Source: Paraburkholderia nodosa DSM 21604
GTDB taxonomy: Bacteria > Pseudomonadota > Gammaproteobacteria > Burkholderiales > Burkholderiaceae
Reading direction: 5' to 3'
Length of the DNA: 64,000 nucleotides
NCBI RefSeq assembly: GCF_000519185.1
Contig: NZ_JAFA01000019.1
Span: forward strand, 1-64,000
Every line of letters starts with the position of its first letter. The stretch's first letter is position 1. This document shows, piece by piece, positions 7,903-16,422 of the stretch. Made by a program: the position numbers and the translations under genes. The notes beneath the pieces are model-generated. The model was not told where the DNA came from. It saw only the letters and a list, made by a program, of their open reading frames with translations, and did no database searches.

Positions 7903-9060
7903 TCAACTCATAGCGGCAGCGCCGTCGCGCACGGGAAACCAGCCTGGCGTCGTCCTGATCACGCTCCAGAGCTTGTCGGGAATCTGAAGCTCGGCGGGTT
8001 GCCTGGCAGTATCCAGCGCAATATCGATATGCGCAGCGCGCCCAGAGCGGCTGAGTTCGACCCAGTTCGGCATCGTAGCCAGACCGCGCCCCACCGCCAC
8101 AAGCGGCAGCCCCAGCGCCCTCGCCCTGCGGGCCTGCTCCGGCGTGCGGATCTCACCGGCCGCGATCAGCGGCACGCGATGCCCGACGCGTTCGACGATC
8201 TGCTCGATGGTGGTCTTCTCGCCCGCATAGTCCTGCGGCTTGTTCTCGAGCAGCTTGTAGAGCGAAACGTGCAGGTAATCGATACCACTCTCGATCAGGC
8301 GGTCAATGAGCGCGCAGGCGTCACCAATGCGCAGCGCACCTTCATCCGGCTCTTCCGGGGAAATGCGGTAGCCCACGAGGAAGGGACGATCGGCATGATC
8401 GGCAACGACACGCTTGACCTCCTGCACCACGGCCAGCGGAAAGCGCATCCGGTTTTCCAGTGAACCGCCCCATTCGTCGGTCCGCTGGTTATACCGCGGC
8501 GAGAGGAAGTTCTGGATCAGGAACCCGTGCGCACCGTGCAGCTCAACGCCGTCGAAGCCGGCCACAATCGCACGCCGCGTGGCTTCGCCGAAAGCGCGGA
8601 TCACGCCGGCGATTTCGTCATGGCTGAGCGCGCGGCTACTGATCCGGCCGTCATTGAATGGCCCGGGCGCCGCCGTAGTCGCACTGGCGCTCACCAGCTC
8701 GCCGCCGGGAATCAGGCCGTGCGCGGCCTTGTTCCCGGCATGAAAAATCTGCAGCACGGCAGGTGCGCCGCCGCTTTGGGTGGCCTGCGCGAGCCTGCTC
8801 AATCCAGGAATGAAACGGTCGTCATACGCTGCGAACTCATGCATGAAACCAACGCCGTTCTCCATCACATGTGTGCAGCCGGTCAGCACGAGACCAACGC
8901 CGCCGGCCCGGGCGCGGTACCAGGCGAGTTCCTGGTCGGAGACAGTCTCGTCCGCATTGGATGACCATGTCGTCATGGGTGCCATCACGACACGATTGCG
9001 CAGCGTAACGCCGTTGGAAAAAGAGAACGGCTCGAACAGGACATCTGTAGTTTGGGACAT
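7903..9060 (-). CDS. NADH:flavin oxidoreductase, Old Yellow Enzyme family
   Basis: A 385-residue TIM-barrel flavoprotein. The active-site block GVELHGAHGFLIQNFLSP followed by NQRTDEWGGSLENRMRF is the OYE hallmark, and the C-terminal LIAAGEIRTPEQA and VAVGRGL segments bind FMN phosphate. These enzymes reduce activated C=C bonds of enones or related compounds. ATG at 9060 is chosen; a GTG two codons upstream is possible. It follows the NAD(P)-binding gene by nine bases and is likely co-transcribed with it. Substrate not predictable. Confidence 0.9.
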   Translation of the reverse strand: MSQTTDVLFEPFSFSNGVTLRNRVVMAPMTTWSSNADETVSDQELAWYRARAGGVGLVLTGCTHVMENGVGFMHEFAAYDDRFIPGLSRLAQATQSGGAPAVLQIFHAGNKAAHGLIPGGELVSASATTAAPGPFNDGRISSRALSHDEIAGVIRAFGEATRRAIVAGFDGVELHGAHGFLIQNFLSPRYNQRTDEWGGSLENRMRFPLAVVQEVKRVVADHADRPFLVGYRISPEEPDEGALRIGDACALIDRLIESGIDYLHVSLYKLLENKPQDYAGEKTTIEQIVERVGHRVPLIAAGEIRTPEQARRARALGLPLVAVGRGLATMPNWVELSRSGRAAHIDIALDTARQPAELQIPDKLWSVIRTTPGWFPVRDGAAAMS

Positions 9061-9069
9061 TTGCACGAC

Positions 9070-9708
9070 TTACATGAAATAAGGCTTTTCGCCGTCGGTA
9101 TTCGGCTTGTTCACGCCAAGGCTCTCGCCGCGATGCAACTGCGGCGACTCGACGATCTTTGCGATCAGGTCGGCCACGCTCCTGCGCGAGACCACGGTAC
9201 CTTTGAAGAGCTCGTGGCGTCCCGTCAGTTCGTAGTCGACCTCGTCCTCGTCGGTCAGCCAGGCTGGGCGCACAATGGTGTAGTCGAGGCCAGAGTCCTC
9301 AATCACCTCCGCTGCACGCGCAAAGGGCTTGAGATCTTCGCCGATGGTGGCGTTGTTCCACTCGCCAAACTTGCCCGGCACTTCGTCGTAAATACCCAGC
9401 GAGAGCACGAAAACCAGGCGTTTGACGCCAGCCGCCCGCATGGCCGCGACGACACTGCGGGCCTGCACGTCGATGTCGTCACCCGTCAGGTTCGCGTAGA
9501 CGATGTCCTGGTCCGACATGGCTTGCTCGAGGAGCTTCCTGTCGAGCGCGCTGCCAATGACGAGCTTCGAGTTGGCGGGCTCCATGCCGGAGAGCTTCTT
9601 CGGGTTGCGTAGAAACAGCGTCATCGCGGTGTCGCTGCGCTGCGCGAGCACTTGACTCACCCACCGCGCGATCTGCCCGCTGGCGCCGAGTATCAGGACA
9701 TTCTTCAT
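9070..9708 (-). CDS. NAD(P)-binding protein, atypical SDR
   Basis: A 212-residue single-domain protein with an N-terminal Rossmann motif (VLILGASGQIARWV). It resembles NmrA/YwnB-like atypical short-chain dehydrogenases that use a nucleotide-sugar-epimerase fold without a strongly conserved catalytic triad. It precedes the Old Yellow Enzyme gene by nine bases. A role as a reductase, or a redox-sensing protein acting with the flavoenzyme, is possible. Function is not established by sequence. Confidence 0.8.
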   Translation of the reverse strand: MKNVLILGASGQIARWVSQVLAQRSDTAMTLFLRNPKKLSGMEPANSKLVIGSALDRKLLEQAMSDQDIVYANLTGDDIDVQARSVVAAMRAAGVKRLVFVLSLGIYDEVPGKFGEWNNATIGEDLKPFARAAEVIEDSGLDYTIVRPAWLTDEDEVDYELTGRHELFKGTVVSRRSVADLIAKIVESPQLHRGESLGVNKPNTDGEKPYFM

Positions 9709-9742
9709 GATTTATTCAAGTATCCGATCTAATTGATTGAGA

Positions 9743-9787
9743 GATCAGGCCTGCCGACGCCGACACCGCGTCGGCAGGCTCCTGATC
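9743..9787 (-). terminator. Long GC-rich hairpin between hydrolase and SDR genes
   Basis: GATCAGGCCTGCCGACGC pairs with GCGTCGGCAGG plus CCTGATC on the other arm, with a two-base bulge and a 7-base loop. It sits just past the stop of the hydrolase at 9790 and before the SDR start. There is no T run on the reading strand, so it may act as an mRNA-stabilising or processing hairpin rather than a classic terminator. Confidence 0.5.
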
Positions 9788-9789
9788 GA

Positions 9790-10725
9790 TTACAGATTCT
9801 CCCTGAAGAACGGCACCACCTTCGCCAGCGCCAGCGCCACGGGTTCCGGCTTGTCATACAGGTCGTAGTGCGACCAGCCTTCGGCCACCACGATGTGCTT
9901 GTCCTTCGACGCCGCACGGCCGTAAATCTCCCAGCCGTCGCGGTACGCACCGAAGGCGCCGGGCTTGTCGCCGATAACGACCATCAGCGGCTGCGTGAGC
10001 AGCACTTCGGCGTGCAGGAAGGCATCCCAGCCCATTGCGGCGCTGTTGAACGAGAACAGCCCGCTGGTGGCCCCATGGGGTTTCTGGCCGCGAGGCGACT
10101 TGTAGTAGTCCGTGGCCTCCAGCACGTCAATATCCGTCATGCCGCTTTTCCTGCCCTCCTCCACGGAGCCCGGCAGATAGTTGATAACGTTGCGCTGCGC
10201 GCCCTGCGCCTCCGCGGTGCGCTGCTTGGCCATCGCTTCCAGCGCGCTTACGGGATCGAAGTTGCTGAAGCCTTCGCGAATCAGCCGGCCGAAGTTGACG
10301 CCCGTGATCGACGTCACGGCCTTGATGCGATGGTCGGTCATCGCCGCGTGAATCGTGTAGGCTCCGCCGCCGCACACGCCGATCGCGCCGATGCGGTTTT
10401 CGTCGACGTAGGGCAGCGTCACCAGGTAGTCGATGGCGAAACGGATATCGGAAACGCGGATCGCCGGATCTTCGATGAAGCGCGGCTCCCCGCCGCTGGC
10501 GCCCTGGAAGCTCGCGTCGAACGCAACGACGACGAATCCTTCCTTCGCGAGTGCTGCACCGTAGACATTCCCGGAAGTCTGCTCCTTGCAACTGCCGATC
10601 GGGTGCGTGCTTACGATCGCTGGATATTTTTTCGTCTCGTCGAAGTTCGGCGGCAAATATATGTCGGCAGCCGAATCCCAACCGAGGTTTTTGTACGTGA
10701 CGGTTCTGACGTTGCTCGTGCTCAT
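9790..10725 (-). CDS. Alpha/beta hydrolase, dienelactone-hydrolase-like (Cys nucleophile)
   Basis: A 311-residue alpha/beta hydrolase. The nucleophile elbow reads GVCGGG with Cys118 in place of serine, as in dienelactone hydrolases. A catalytic His is likely in EGWSHYDLYD near the C terminus. It shares its layout with the gene at 10802-11719 (PAIV/PAVV strand, HP-G-KEQT, AFDAS, VCGGG/ICAGG), so the pair arose by tandem duplication. A GGAGAAGGA site precedes the start. Probable action is hydrolysis of a lactone or ester intermediate. Partner genes are the OYE/SDR downstream. Confidence 0.85.
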   Translation of the reverse strand: MSTSNVRTVTYKNLGWDSAADIYLPPNFDETKKYPAIVSTHPIGSCKEQTSGNVYGAALAKEGFVVVAFDASFQGASGGEPRFIEDPAIRVSDIRFAIDYLVTLPYVDENRIGAIGVCGGGAYTIHAAMTDHRIKAVTSITGVNFGRLIREGFSNFDPVSALEAMAKQRTAEAQGAQRNVINYLPGSVEEGRKSGMTDIDVLEATDYYKSPRGQKPHGATSGLFSFNSAAMGWDAFLHAEVLLTQPLMVVIGDKPGAFGAYRDGWEIYGRAASKDKHIVVAEGWSHYDLYDKPEPVALALAKVVPFFRENL

Positions 10726-10801
10726 GAAAGATTCCTTCTCCGTTGATCCAGGCCCGGCACAGGCCGGACCTCCAAGGTTCGAACGCTGCGGCCCGGCTGG
10801 C

Positions 10802-11719
10802 TTACTTCAGCGTACGCTGGAAGAACGGCGCAAGCACCGAAACCGCCTCATCAACGTATTGGGGAACGTCGTACAGCGACATATGATTCGCCCCCTCGAC
10901 GATGTGGAAATGCTTGTCCTTGCTGGCTGCCCGGGCGAACAGATCGTCGCTCATCCACTTGCTGCCTGCAACGCTGCCCGCCACGATTTGCAGGGGCTGG
11001 GTCAGGAACGCTTCGGCCTTGTTATAGGCGTCGTAGGTGATGATCTGGTTGAGGCTGCGCGCAGTCATGTAGCCGGGCGCGTTCGGATGCTCGCAGCGCG
11101 GCGTATGGTAGTACTCCCACGCCTCTTCCAGTTCCTTGTTCGGAGCATCTTCCCGGCGCATGGGCGCGAGCGGCAGCGTGGCGAGCTGCGCCTTCGAAGC
11201 GTCGCTGGTGCGCGCCAGCGAGCCGGCGGCGACGAAGGGAATGGCATCCGCGTCCTTGACCGTGTTTTCCCAGCCATTGCGGAACATCTGACCAATATTC
11301 ACGGCGCTCACGGTGCCCACTGCCTTGATGCGGCGGTCGTCGATGGCGGCGTTGGCCGTGTAGCCGCCGCCCGCGCAGATGCCCATTGCACCAATGTTCT
11401 CCTGATCGACATAAGGCAGCGTGGTCAGGTAGTCAATCACAGCACTGATGTCCTCAGTGCGGACATACGGGTTCTCGAGCTGACGCGGCTCGCCCGTGCT
11501 CTCGCCCTGATACGACGCATCAAACGCAATGGCGATCAGGCCGTTTTCCGCCAGCTTCTTCGCGTACAGCCCGGCTGTCTGCTCTTTCACGCCACCGCCC
11601 GGGTGCGCCACGACGACGGCGGGGTAGCGCTTGCTCTCGTCGAAGCCTGCCGGAAAGTTGATCACCGCGGCCATCGTGACACCCTGGCCATTGAGGTTCT
11701 TGAAGTTCAGTTTTTGCAT
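10802..11719 (-). CDS. Alpha/beta hydrolase, paralogue of the adjacent gene
   Basis: A 305-residue enzyme with elbow GICAGGG (nucleophile Cys115) and a C-terminal EGANHMSLYD segment carrying the probable catalytic His. It is clearly homologous to the 9790-10725 protein along the full length. The start is preceded by AGGAG. It is transcribed away from the LysR gene at 11838 across a 118-bp gap, the usual arrangement for a LysR regulator and its target, so this hydrolase-hydrolase-SDR-OYE set is probably its regulon. Confidence 0.85.
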   Translation of the reverse strand: MQKLNFKNLNGQGVTMAAVINFPAGFDESKRYPAVVVAHPGGGVKEQTAGLYAKKLAENGLIAIAFDASYQGESTGEPRQLENPYVRTEDISAVIDYLTTLPYVDQENIGAMGICAGGGYTANAAIDDRRIKAVGTVSAVNIGQMFRNGWENTVKDADAIPFVAAGSLARTSDASKAQLATLPLAPMRREDAPNKELEEAWEYYHTPRCEHPNAPGYMTARSLNQIITYDAYNKAEAFLTQPLQIVAGSVAGSKWMSDDLFARAASKDKHFHIVEGANHMSLYDVPQYVDEAVSVLAPFFQRTLK

Positions 11720-11837
11720 GGTGCGTTGCTCCTGTCGTGAGAGGAAATGTGTTCTACCGATGGCTCCATGGTAGGCGTTGCATTGCTTCGGAAAAATAGG
11801 CTTATAAAGACATCAGCGTTAAGCTAGACTTGACAAT

Positions 11838-12827
11838 ATGCCGATCGAACCCTCACTCCTGCCCGCTCTTGCGTGGTTCGCGCACATCGCACGACACCGT
11901 AGCTTCACCAAAGCCGCCGCCGAAATGGAGGTGTCGCGCGCTGCCCTTTCGCAACAGCTCAAAGCGCTGGAACAGCAGCTCAACGTGCGACTGTTGCATC
12001 GCACGACGCGCGATATGTCGCTGACTGAAGAAGGGCAGCGTCTCTTCGATGCGCTGCAACCGGCGCTCGCCTCGATCGAACGAGCCGTGGTCGAACTCGG
12101 CGAAACCCATGCCGAGCCTGCCGGCCTCATCAGGGTGAATACCTCGCGGGTGGCGGCCCGGCTGCTGCTGGAGCCGGGTATGGGCGAATTTCTGGCCCGC
12201 TTTCCGAAGCTGCGGCTGGAACTGGTGATGAACGACGGATTCTCGAATATCGTGGCCGAGGGGCTGGACGCCGGCATTCGCCTCGGCGAAAGTCTCGACG
12301 AGCATATGGTGGCGGTGCCCGTAACGCCCATGCTGGAAATGGCCATCGTCGGTTCTCCTGCCTATTTTGCACGTCACGGCGTGCCGCAAGCGCCTGCCGA
12401 TCTCATGCGGCACAACTGTCTTGCCTACCGCTTTACCTCCAGCGCAACGATCGATCGCTGGTCCTTCACGTCGCCCGAAACGCAGGGCCATACCGTCGTC
12501 TTCGAACCACAGGGCAACGCCGTCTTCAACGACGACGACAGCATGCTGCGTGCGGCGCTGCAGGGCGTCGGCCTTGTGCAGCACATCGACCTGTGTGTGC
12601 GGCATCATCTCGCGAGTGGCACGCTGGTGCGCGTGCTCAAGCCCTGGTGCAAGCCATTTCCCGGCTTCTACCTCTACGTGCCTTCACGTGCGCAAATGCC
12701 CGCGAAAATCCGCGCGCTGATGGATTTCCTGATCGCGCAGCGCGAGCAGTTCGAACGCGAGCGCGAGACGTCTGGCAAAGGGCCCGCGCAAGGTCGTACA
12801 ACCTCCCGCCGACGAGCACGCCGCTGA
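11838..12827 (+). CDS. LysR-family transcriptional regulator
   Basis: A 329-residue LysR protein. The N-terminal winged helix (FAHIARHRSFTKAAAEMEVS, then LSQQLKALEQQLNVRLLHR) is followed by the periplasmic-binding-like effector domain starting near residue 90. It is divergent from the hydrolase operon and likely controls it. The C-terminal tail is rich in Lys/Arg and of no clear meaning. The ATG at 11838 gives the usual spacing of about nine residues before the first helix. Confidence 0.92.
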   Translation: MPIEPSLLPALAWFAHIARHRSFTKAAAEMEVSRAALSQQLKALEQQLNVRLLHRTTRDMSLTEEGQRLFDALQPALASIERAVVELGETHAEPAGLIRVNTSRVAARLLLEPGMGEFLARFPKLRLELVMNDGFSNIVAEGLDAGIRLGESLDEHMVAVPVTPMLEMAIVGSPAYFARHGVPQAPADLMRHNCLAYRFTSSATIDRWSFTSPETQGHTVVFEPQGNAVFNDDDSMLRAALQGVGLVQHIDLCVRHHLASGTLVRVLKPWCKPFPGFYLYVPSRAQMPAKIRALMDFLIAQREQFERERETSGKGPAQGRTTSRRRARR

Positions 12828-13097
12828 GGCGCGAGGCTGGCGCAGTTCACCTGTCGACGGTCCGAAACCATAAGCGACGAGCAACAAGATACGCCAATGC
12901 GCGGTGCGTTCAAACGATATTTTCAGCGTACGGCCCGCGCAGTTTGAGGCTGCGACCCTGCACGTCCACGCCTATTCCGTCGAAAGCCTGTTCAAGCGTG
13001 CCAGAGTACGGAACGCCCACATCGGACACATTGCGCTAGCCGATATCGAGCGGTTGAATGCATGCTGCCATCGTTCAAATCAGCTTTGGGATCACGC

Positions 13098-13907
13098 ATG
13101 CAATACGAAGACTTTCAGTTCATCCGGTTTGATCCGCAGTCCGACGGCGTCATGCTCGTCACGCTAAACCGTCCTGATGTCATGAATGCTACGAACAATA
13201 GAATGCATTGGGAGCTGACAAAGGTCTGGGGCGTGGTCAACGACGATCCCAGGGTCAAGGCTATAGTGATCACGGGCGCGGGAGATCGCGCATTCTCCGC
13301 AGGCGGCGACCTGTCCGTCGTGGAAGAAATGTCGAATAGCCAGGAAGCCACGCTGCGCGTGATGAAAGAAGCGTCCGACATTGTCTACAACATCCTCGCC
13401 TGCGAAAAACCCATCATCTCCGCTATCAACGGTACAGCCGTGGGCGCGGGCCTCGCTGTGGCGCTTCTGGCCGACGTTAGCGTGATGGCGGAAGAAACAC
13501 GCCTGACCGACGGACATACGCGCCTCGGCGTCTCCGCAGGCGACCACGCCGCCATCGTATGGCCGCTGCTTTGCGGCATGACCAAGGCGAAGTACTACCT
13601 GATGACGGCCGATTTCGTCGACGGCAAGGAAGCGGAACGCATTGGCCTCGTGACCTTTTGCGCGCCGCGGGCAGAGGTCCTGGCAAAGTCGCTCGCGATA
13701 GCGGCCAACCTCGCGCGCGGCAGCCAGACCGCCATCCGCGCGACCAAGAAGTCGCTTAACAACTGGATGCGCGTGGCCGGGCCGGTCTTCGACAACTCGC
13801 TCGCCATGGAGATGCTGTGTTTCCTCGGCGCGGACGTCAAGGAGGGGTTGGCCGCGCTGCGCGAAAAGCGTCAGGCGGATTTTCCGTCGGCACGGCTGCC
13901 GGAGTAG
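13098..13907 (+). CDS. Enoyl-CoA hydratase/isomerase family protein
   Basis: A 269-residue crotonase-fold protein. The two oxyanion-hole segments are AFSAGGDL and NGTAVGAGLAVALLADV. The region that normally holds the first catalytic Glu reads TDGHTRLGVSAGDHAAI, where the second acidic position is Asp, so simple hydratase chemistry is not assured and an isomerase or hydrolase role is possible. The frame is open to 13062, but MQYEDFQFIRFD at 13098 resembles normal family starts. It heads a same-strand run of catabolic genes reaching 21050. Confidence 0.88.
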   Translation: MQYEDFQFIRFDPQSDGVMLVTLNRPDVMNATNNRMHWELTKVWGVVNDDPRVKAIVITGAGDRAFSAGGDLSVVEEMSNSQEATLRVMKEASDIVYNILACEKPIISAINGTAVGAGLAVALLADVSVMAEETRLTDGHTRLGVSAGDHAAIVWPLLCGMTKAKYYLMTADFVDGKEAERIGLVTFCAPRAEVLAKSLAIAANLARGSQTAIRATKKSLNNWMRVAGPVFDNSLAMEMLCFLGADVKEGLAALREKRQADFPSARLPE

Positions 13908-13955
13908 AGCGCATCCAGACGGCTCGCATGACACCACGACACACCTCCCCTTTAC

Positions 13956-13969
13956 CTAACTAATAATAG
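13956..13969. promoter_or_regulatory. Possible degenerate operator before the SMP-30 gene
   Basis: CTAACTAATAATAG matches the left half of the CTAAC-N4-GTTAG pattern and three of five right-half bases. It also contains the inverted repeat TAACTA-N4-TAGTTA. It ends a few bases before the SMP-30 start codon, where it would overlap the ribosome-binding region. It is weaker than the other sites and may be chance. Confidence 0.3.
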
Positions 13970-13975
13970 TTAATC

Positions 13976-14866
13976 ATGAGACAACTCACCCTGCTCCTCG
14001 ATGGCATGACGCATACCGAAGGCGCGCGCTGGCACGAAGGACGTTTCTGGTTCAGCGATTTGTACTCCGAACGTGTGTGCTCGATACGGGAAGACGGCAC
14101 CGACCTGCGCACGGAAATGGAGGTCCCGCAGTGCCCCTCCGGCATTGGCTGGCTACCCGATGGGCGCCTGCTTGCCGTTTCCATGCACGATCGCAAGCTG
14201 CTGCGCCGCGAGTACGACGGTTCCGTGGTGACCCATGCCAATCTGTTCCCGCACCTCGAATTCGAACCCAACGACATGGCTGTGGATGCACAGGGCCGCG
14301 CGTGGGTGGGCAACCTCGGCTTCGACGTCATGAAGCTGGCACCGCGCCGTCCGGGCCGCCTCGCGCGCGTCGACCCCGATGGATCGGTCGCAATGGTCAG
14401 CGAGCCGCTGCATTTTCCCAACGGCTCGACCGTCATAGAAAACCGCACGCTTGTGGTGGCCGAATCGTTCGGCAATCGTCTCTCCGCATTCGACATCCAG
14501 CCCGACGGTTCGCTTTCGGCGCGCCGGGACTGGGCACGCTTCGGCGCGGTGCCCCAGAACGACAACGTCATTGAGTCCATGGCCGAAATCGCGGTGGCGG
14601 CAGACGGCATCTCGCAGGTCGATGCCGAGGGCGCCATCTGGGTCGCGGACTTCACGAAGGCGCGCGTGCTGCGCGTCGCCCCTGGCGGCAGCATTCTGGA
14701 AGAGATCCAGACGGGCGACCGCAACTGCTATGCGTGTGCGCTGGGCGGCGCGGACGGACGCACGCTGTTCCTGTGCGTCACGCCCGCCGATTTCAATCCA
14801 GACGTGCGCCGCGCCAACCCGCTAAGCGCCGTGCTGTCCACCCGGGTCGACGTCGCGCTCGCCTGA
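13976..14866 (+). CDS. SMP-30/gluconolactonase family protein
   Basis: A 296-residue six-bladed beta-propeller lactonase-like protein. Conserved metal-site regions are visible: Glu in HTEGARWHEG near the start, Asn in EPNDMAVD, Asn in FPNGSTV and Asp in the late VDAEGAIWVADF. Such proteins hydrolyse sugar or other lactones with a divalent metal. No clear Shine-Dalgarno site precedes the ATG. It is followed after 28 bp by the first of two aldehyde dehydrogenases. Substrate unknown. Confidence 0.9.
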   Translation: MRQLTLLLDGMTHTEGARWHEGRFWFSDLYSERVCSIREDGTDLRTEMEVPQCPSGIGWLPDGRLLAVSMHDRKLLRREYDGSVVTHANLFPHLEFEPNDMAVDAQGRAWVGNLGFDVMKLAPRRPGRLARVDPDGSVAMVSEPLHFPNGSTVIENRTLVVAESFGNRLSAFDIQPDGSLSARRDWARFGAVPQNDNVIESMAEIAVAADGISQVDAEGAIWVADFTKARVLRVAPGGSILEEIQTGDRNCYACALGGADGRTLFLCVTPADFNPDVRRANPLSAVLSTRVDVALA

Positions 14867-14894
14867 GCGCCATGTCGTTTCATAAGGAGATTCC

Positions 14895-16385
14895 ATGACC
14901 ACTTCATCCAACACCGCACAAGCCGCGCGCGAGCAGGCGCTCGCCTGGATCAGGCAGGGCGGCAAGCGCCTCCTCATTGGCGGGCAGTGGGTCGACGCGG
15001 CGTCGGGCAAGACATTCGAGGTCGTCAATCCAGCCACCGAGGAACTGCTCTGTCACGTGGCCGAAGCCGACAGCGCCGATGTCGACGCCGCCGTGATCGC
15101 GGCGCGCAAGGCCTTCGAGGCGTCTTCGTGGGCCGCCCTGTCGCCGCACGCGCGCACGCGCGCGCTGCTGAAGATCGCCGACAAGATCGAGCAGCACATC
15201 GACGAGCTGGCCGCCATCGAATCGCTCGACAACGGCATGCCGCTGTGGTTCGCCCAGGGGGCGGTGACGGCCACGGTCGATATCTTCCGCTACTACGCGG
15301 GCTGGTGCTCCAAGGTGCTGGGCACCACCATCCCCTCGGACGGTAGCACGCTGATCTATACGCTGCGCGAGCCGCTGGGCGTGTGCGGCCAGATCATTCC
15401 CTGGAACGTGCCGATCCTGATGGCCTCCATCAAGTTCGCCAACGCGCTGTGCTGCGGCAACACGGTCATCCTCAAGCCCGCCGAGCTGGCCTGCCTCACG
15501 TCGCTGCGCCTCGCCGAACTGATCCAGGAAACCGACCTGCCGGCGGGCGTCATCAACGTGCTGCCGGGCTTCGGTGCCACGGCGGGCGCGGCGCTGGCCC
15601 AGCACCTGGGCGTGGACAAGATCGCCTTCACGGGCTCCACGGCCATCGGCAAGCAGATCGTGCGCGACGCCACCTCCAACCTCAAGAAGGTGACGCTGGA
15701 ACTCGGCGGCAAAGCCCCCAACGTGGTGTTCGCCGACGCCGATATCGAAAAGGCCGTGCAGGCCGCCGTCAAGACCTTCTGCGGCAACTCGGGCCAGGTG
15801 TGCTCGGCCGGCACGCGCCTGTTCGTGCAGGAGAGCATCCACGATCAGGTCTCCGAACGAGTGGCTCAACTAGCGGCCACCTGGAAAGCGGGCGACCCGT
15901 TCGCGGCCGACACGAAGCTGGGCCCGCTGATCTCGGCGAAACAGCGCGAGCGCGTCTGGTCTTATATCGGCGCCGGGCAGGAAGGCGGCGCGGCGCTGCG
16001 CCTGGGCGGTCAGACGTGGAGCGGCGTGGGCTACTTCGTTGAACCCACGGTGTTCGACAACGTGCGCAACGGCATGCGGATCGCGCAGGAAGAGATCTTC
16101 GGCCCTGTGCTCTCAATCATCCCGTTCAAGGACGAGGACGACGCCGTGCTGCAGGGCAACGACACCAGCTACGGCCTCTCGGCCGCGGTCTGGACGCGCG
16201 ACGTCTCGCGCGCTCACAAGGTGGTGCGCGCGCTCAAAGCCGGGCGCCTGTGGATCAACACCTTCGGCGAGTCCGACCCGGCCATGTCCTTCGGTGGCTA
16301 CAAGCAATCGGGCTGGGGCCGCGAATTCGGCCAGGAATCGATCGAGGCCTACACGCAGACCAAATCGATCATGGCCCGCCTGTAA
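14895..16385 (+). CDS. Aldehyde dehydrogenase (first of tandem pair)
   Basis: A 496-residue ALDH. Landmarks are the IIPWNVPIL oxyanion segment, the general-base segment LELGGKAPNV and the catalytic cysteine in NSGQVCSAGTR, with EEIFGPVLSI and the C-terminal SFGGYKQSGWGRE. A good AAGGAG site precedes it. It lies 37 bp from a second ALDH that is clearly different in sequence, so the two probably take different aldehydes or serve successive steps with the alcohol dehydrogenase at 17946. Confidence 0.94.
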   Translation: MTTSSNTAQAAREQALAWIRQGGKRLLIGGQWVDAASGKTFEVVNPATEELLCHVAEADSADVDAAVIAARKAFEASSWAALSPHARTRALLKIADKIEQHIDELAAIESLDNGMPLWFAQGAVTATVDIFRYYAGWCSKVLGTTIPSDGSTLIYTLREPLGVCGQIIPWNVPILMASIKFANALCCGNTVILKPAELACLTSLRLAELIQETDLPAGVINVLPGFGATAGAALAQHLGVDKIAFTGSTAIGKQIVRDATSNLKKVTLELGGKAPNVVFADADIEKAVQAAVKTFCGNSGQVCSAGTRLFVQESIHDQVSERVAQLAATWKAGDPFAADTKLGPLISAKQRERVWSYIGAGQEGGAALRLGGQTWSGVGYFVEPTVFDNVRNGMRIAQEEIFGPVLSIIPFKDEDDAVLQGNDTSYGLSAAVWTRDVSRAHKVVRALKAGRLWINTFGESDPAMSFGGYKQSGWGREFGQESIEAYTQTKSIMARL

Positions 16386-16422
16386 AGCCGCCTTCCAGAA
16401 CAACACATCAAGGAGACACGCC

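Noticed and set aside
10752..10770. Short CCGGC/GCCGG hairpin between the two hydrolases
   Set aside because: A five-base stem in high-GC DNA is expected by chance.
12904..13167. An 87-aa forward frame before the crotonase
   Set aside because: It has no ribosome-binding site or known similarity and overlaps the crotonase start; the 270-bp gap is more likely untranslated.
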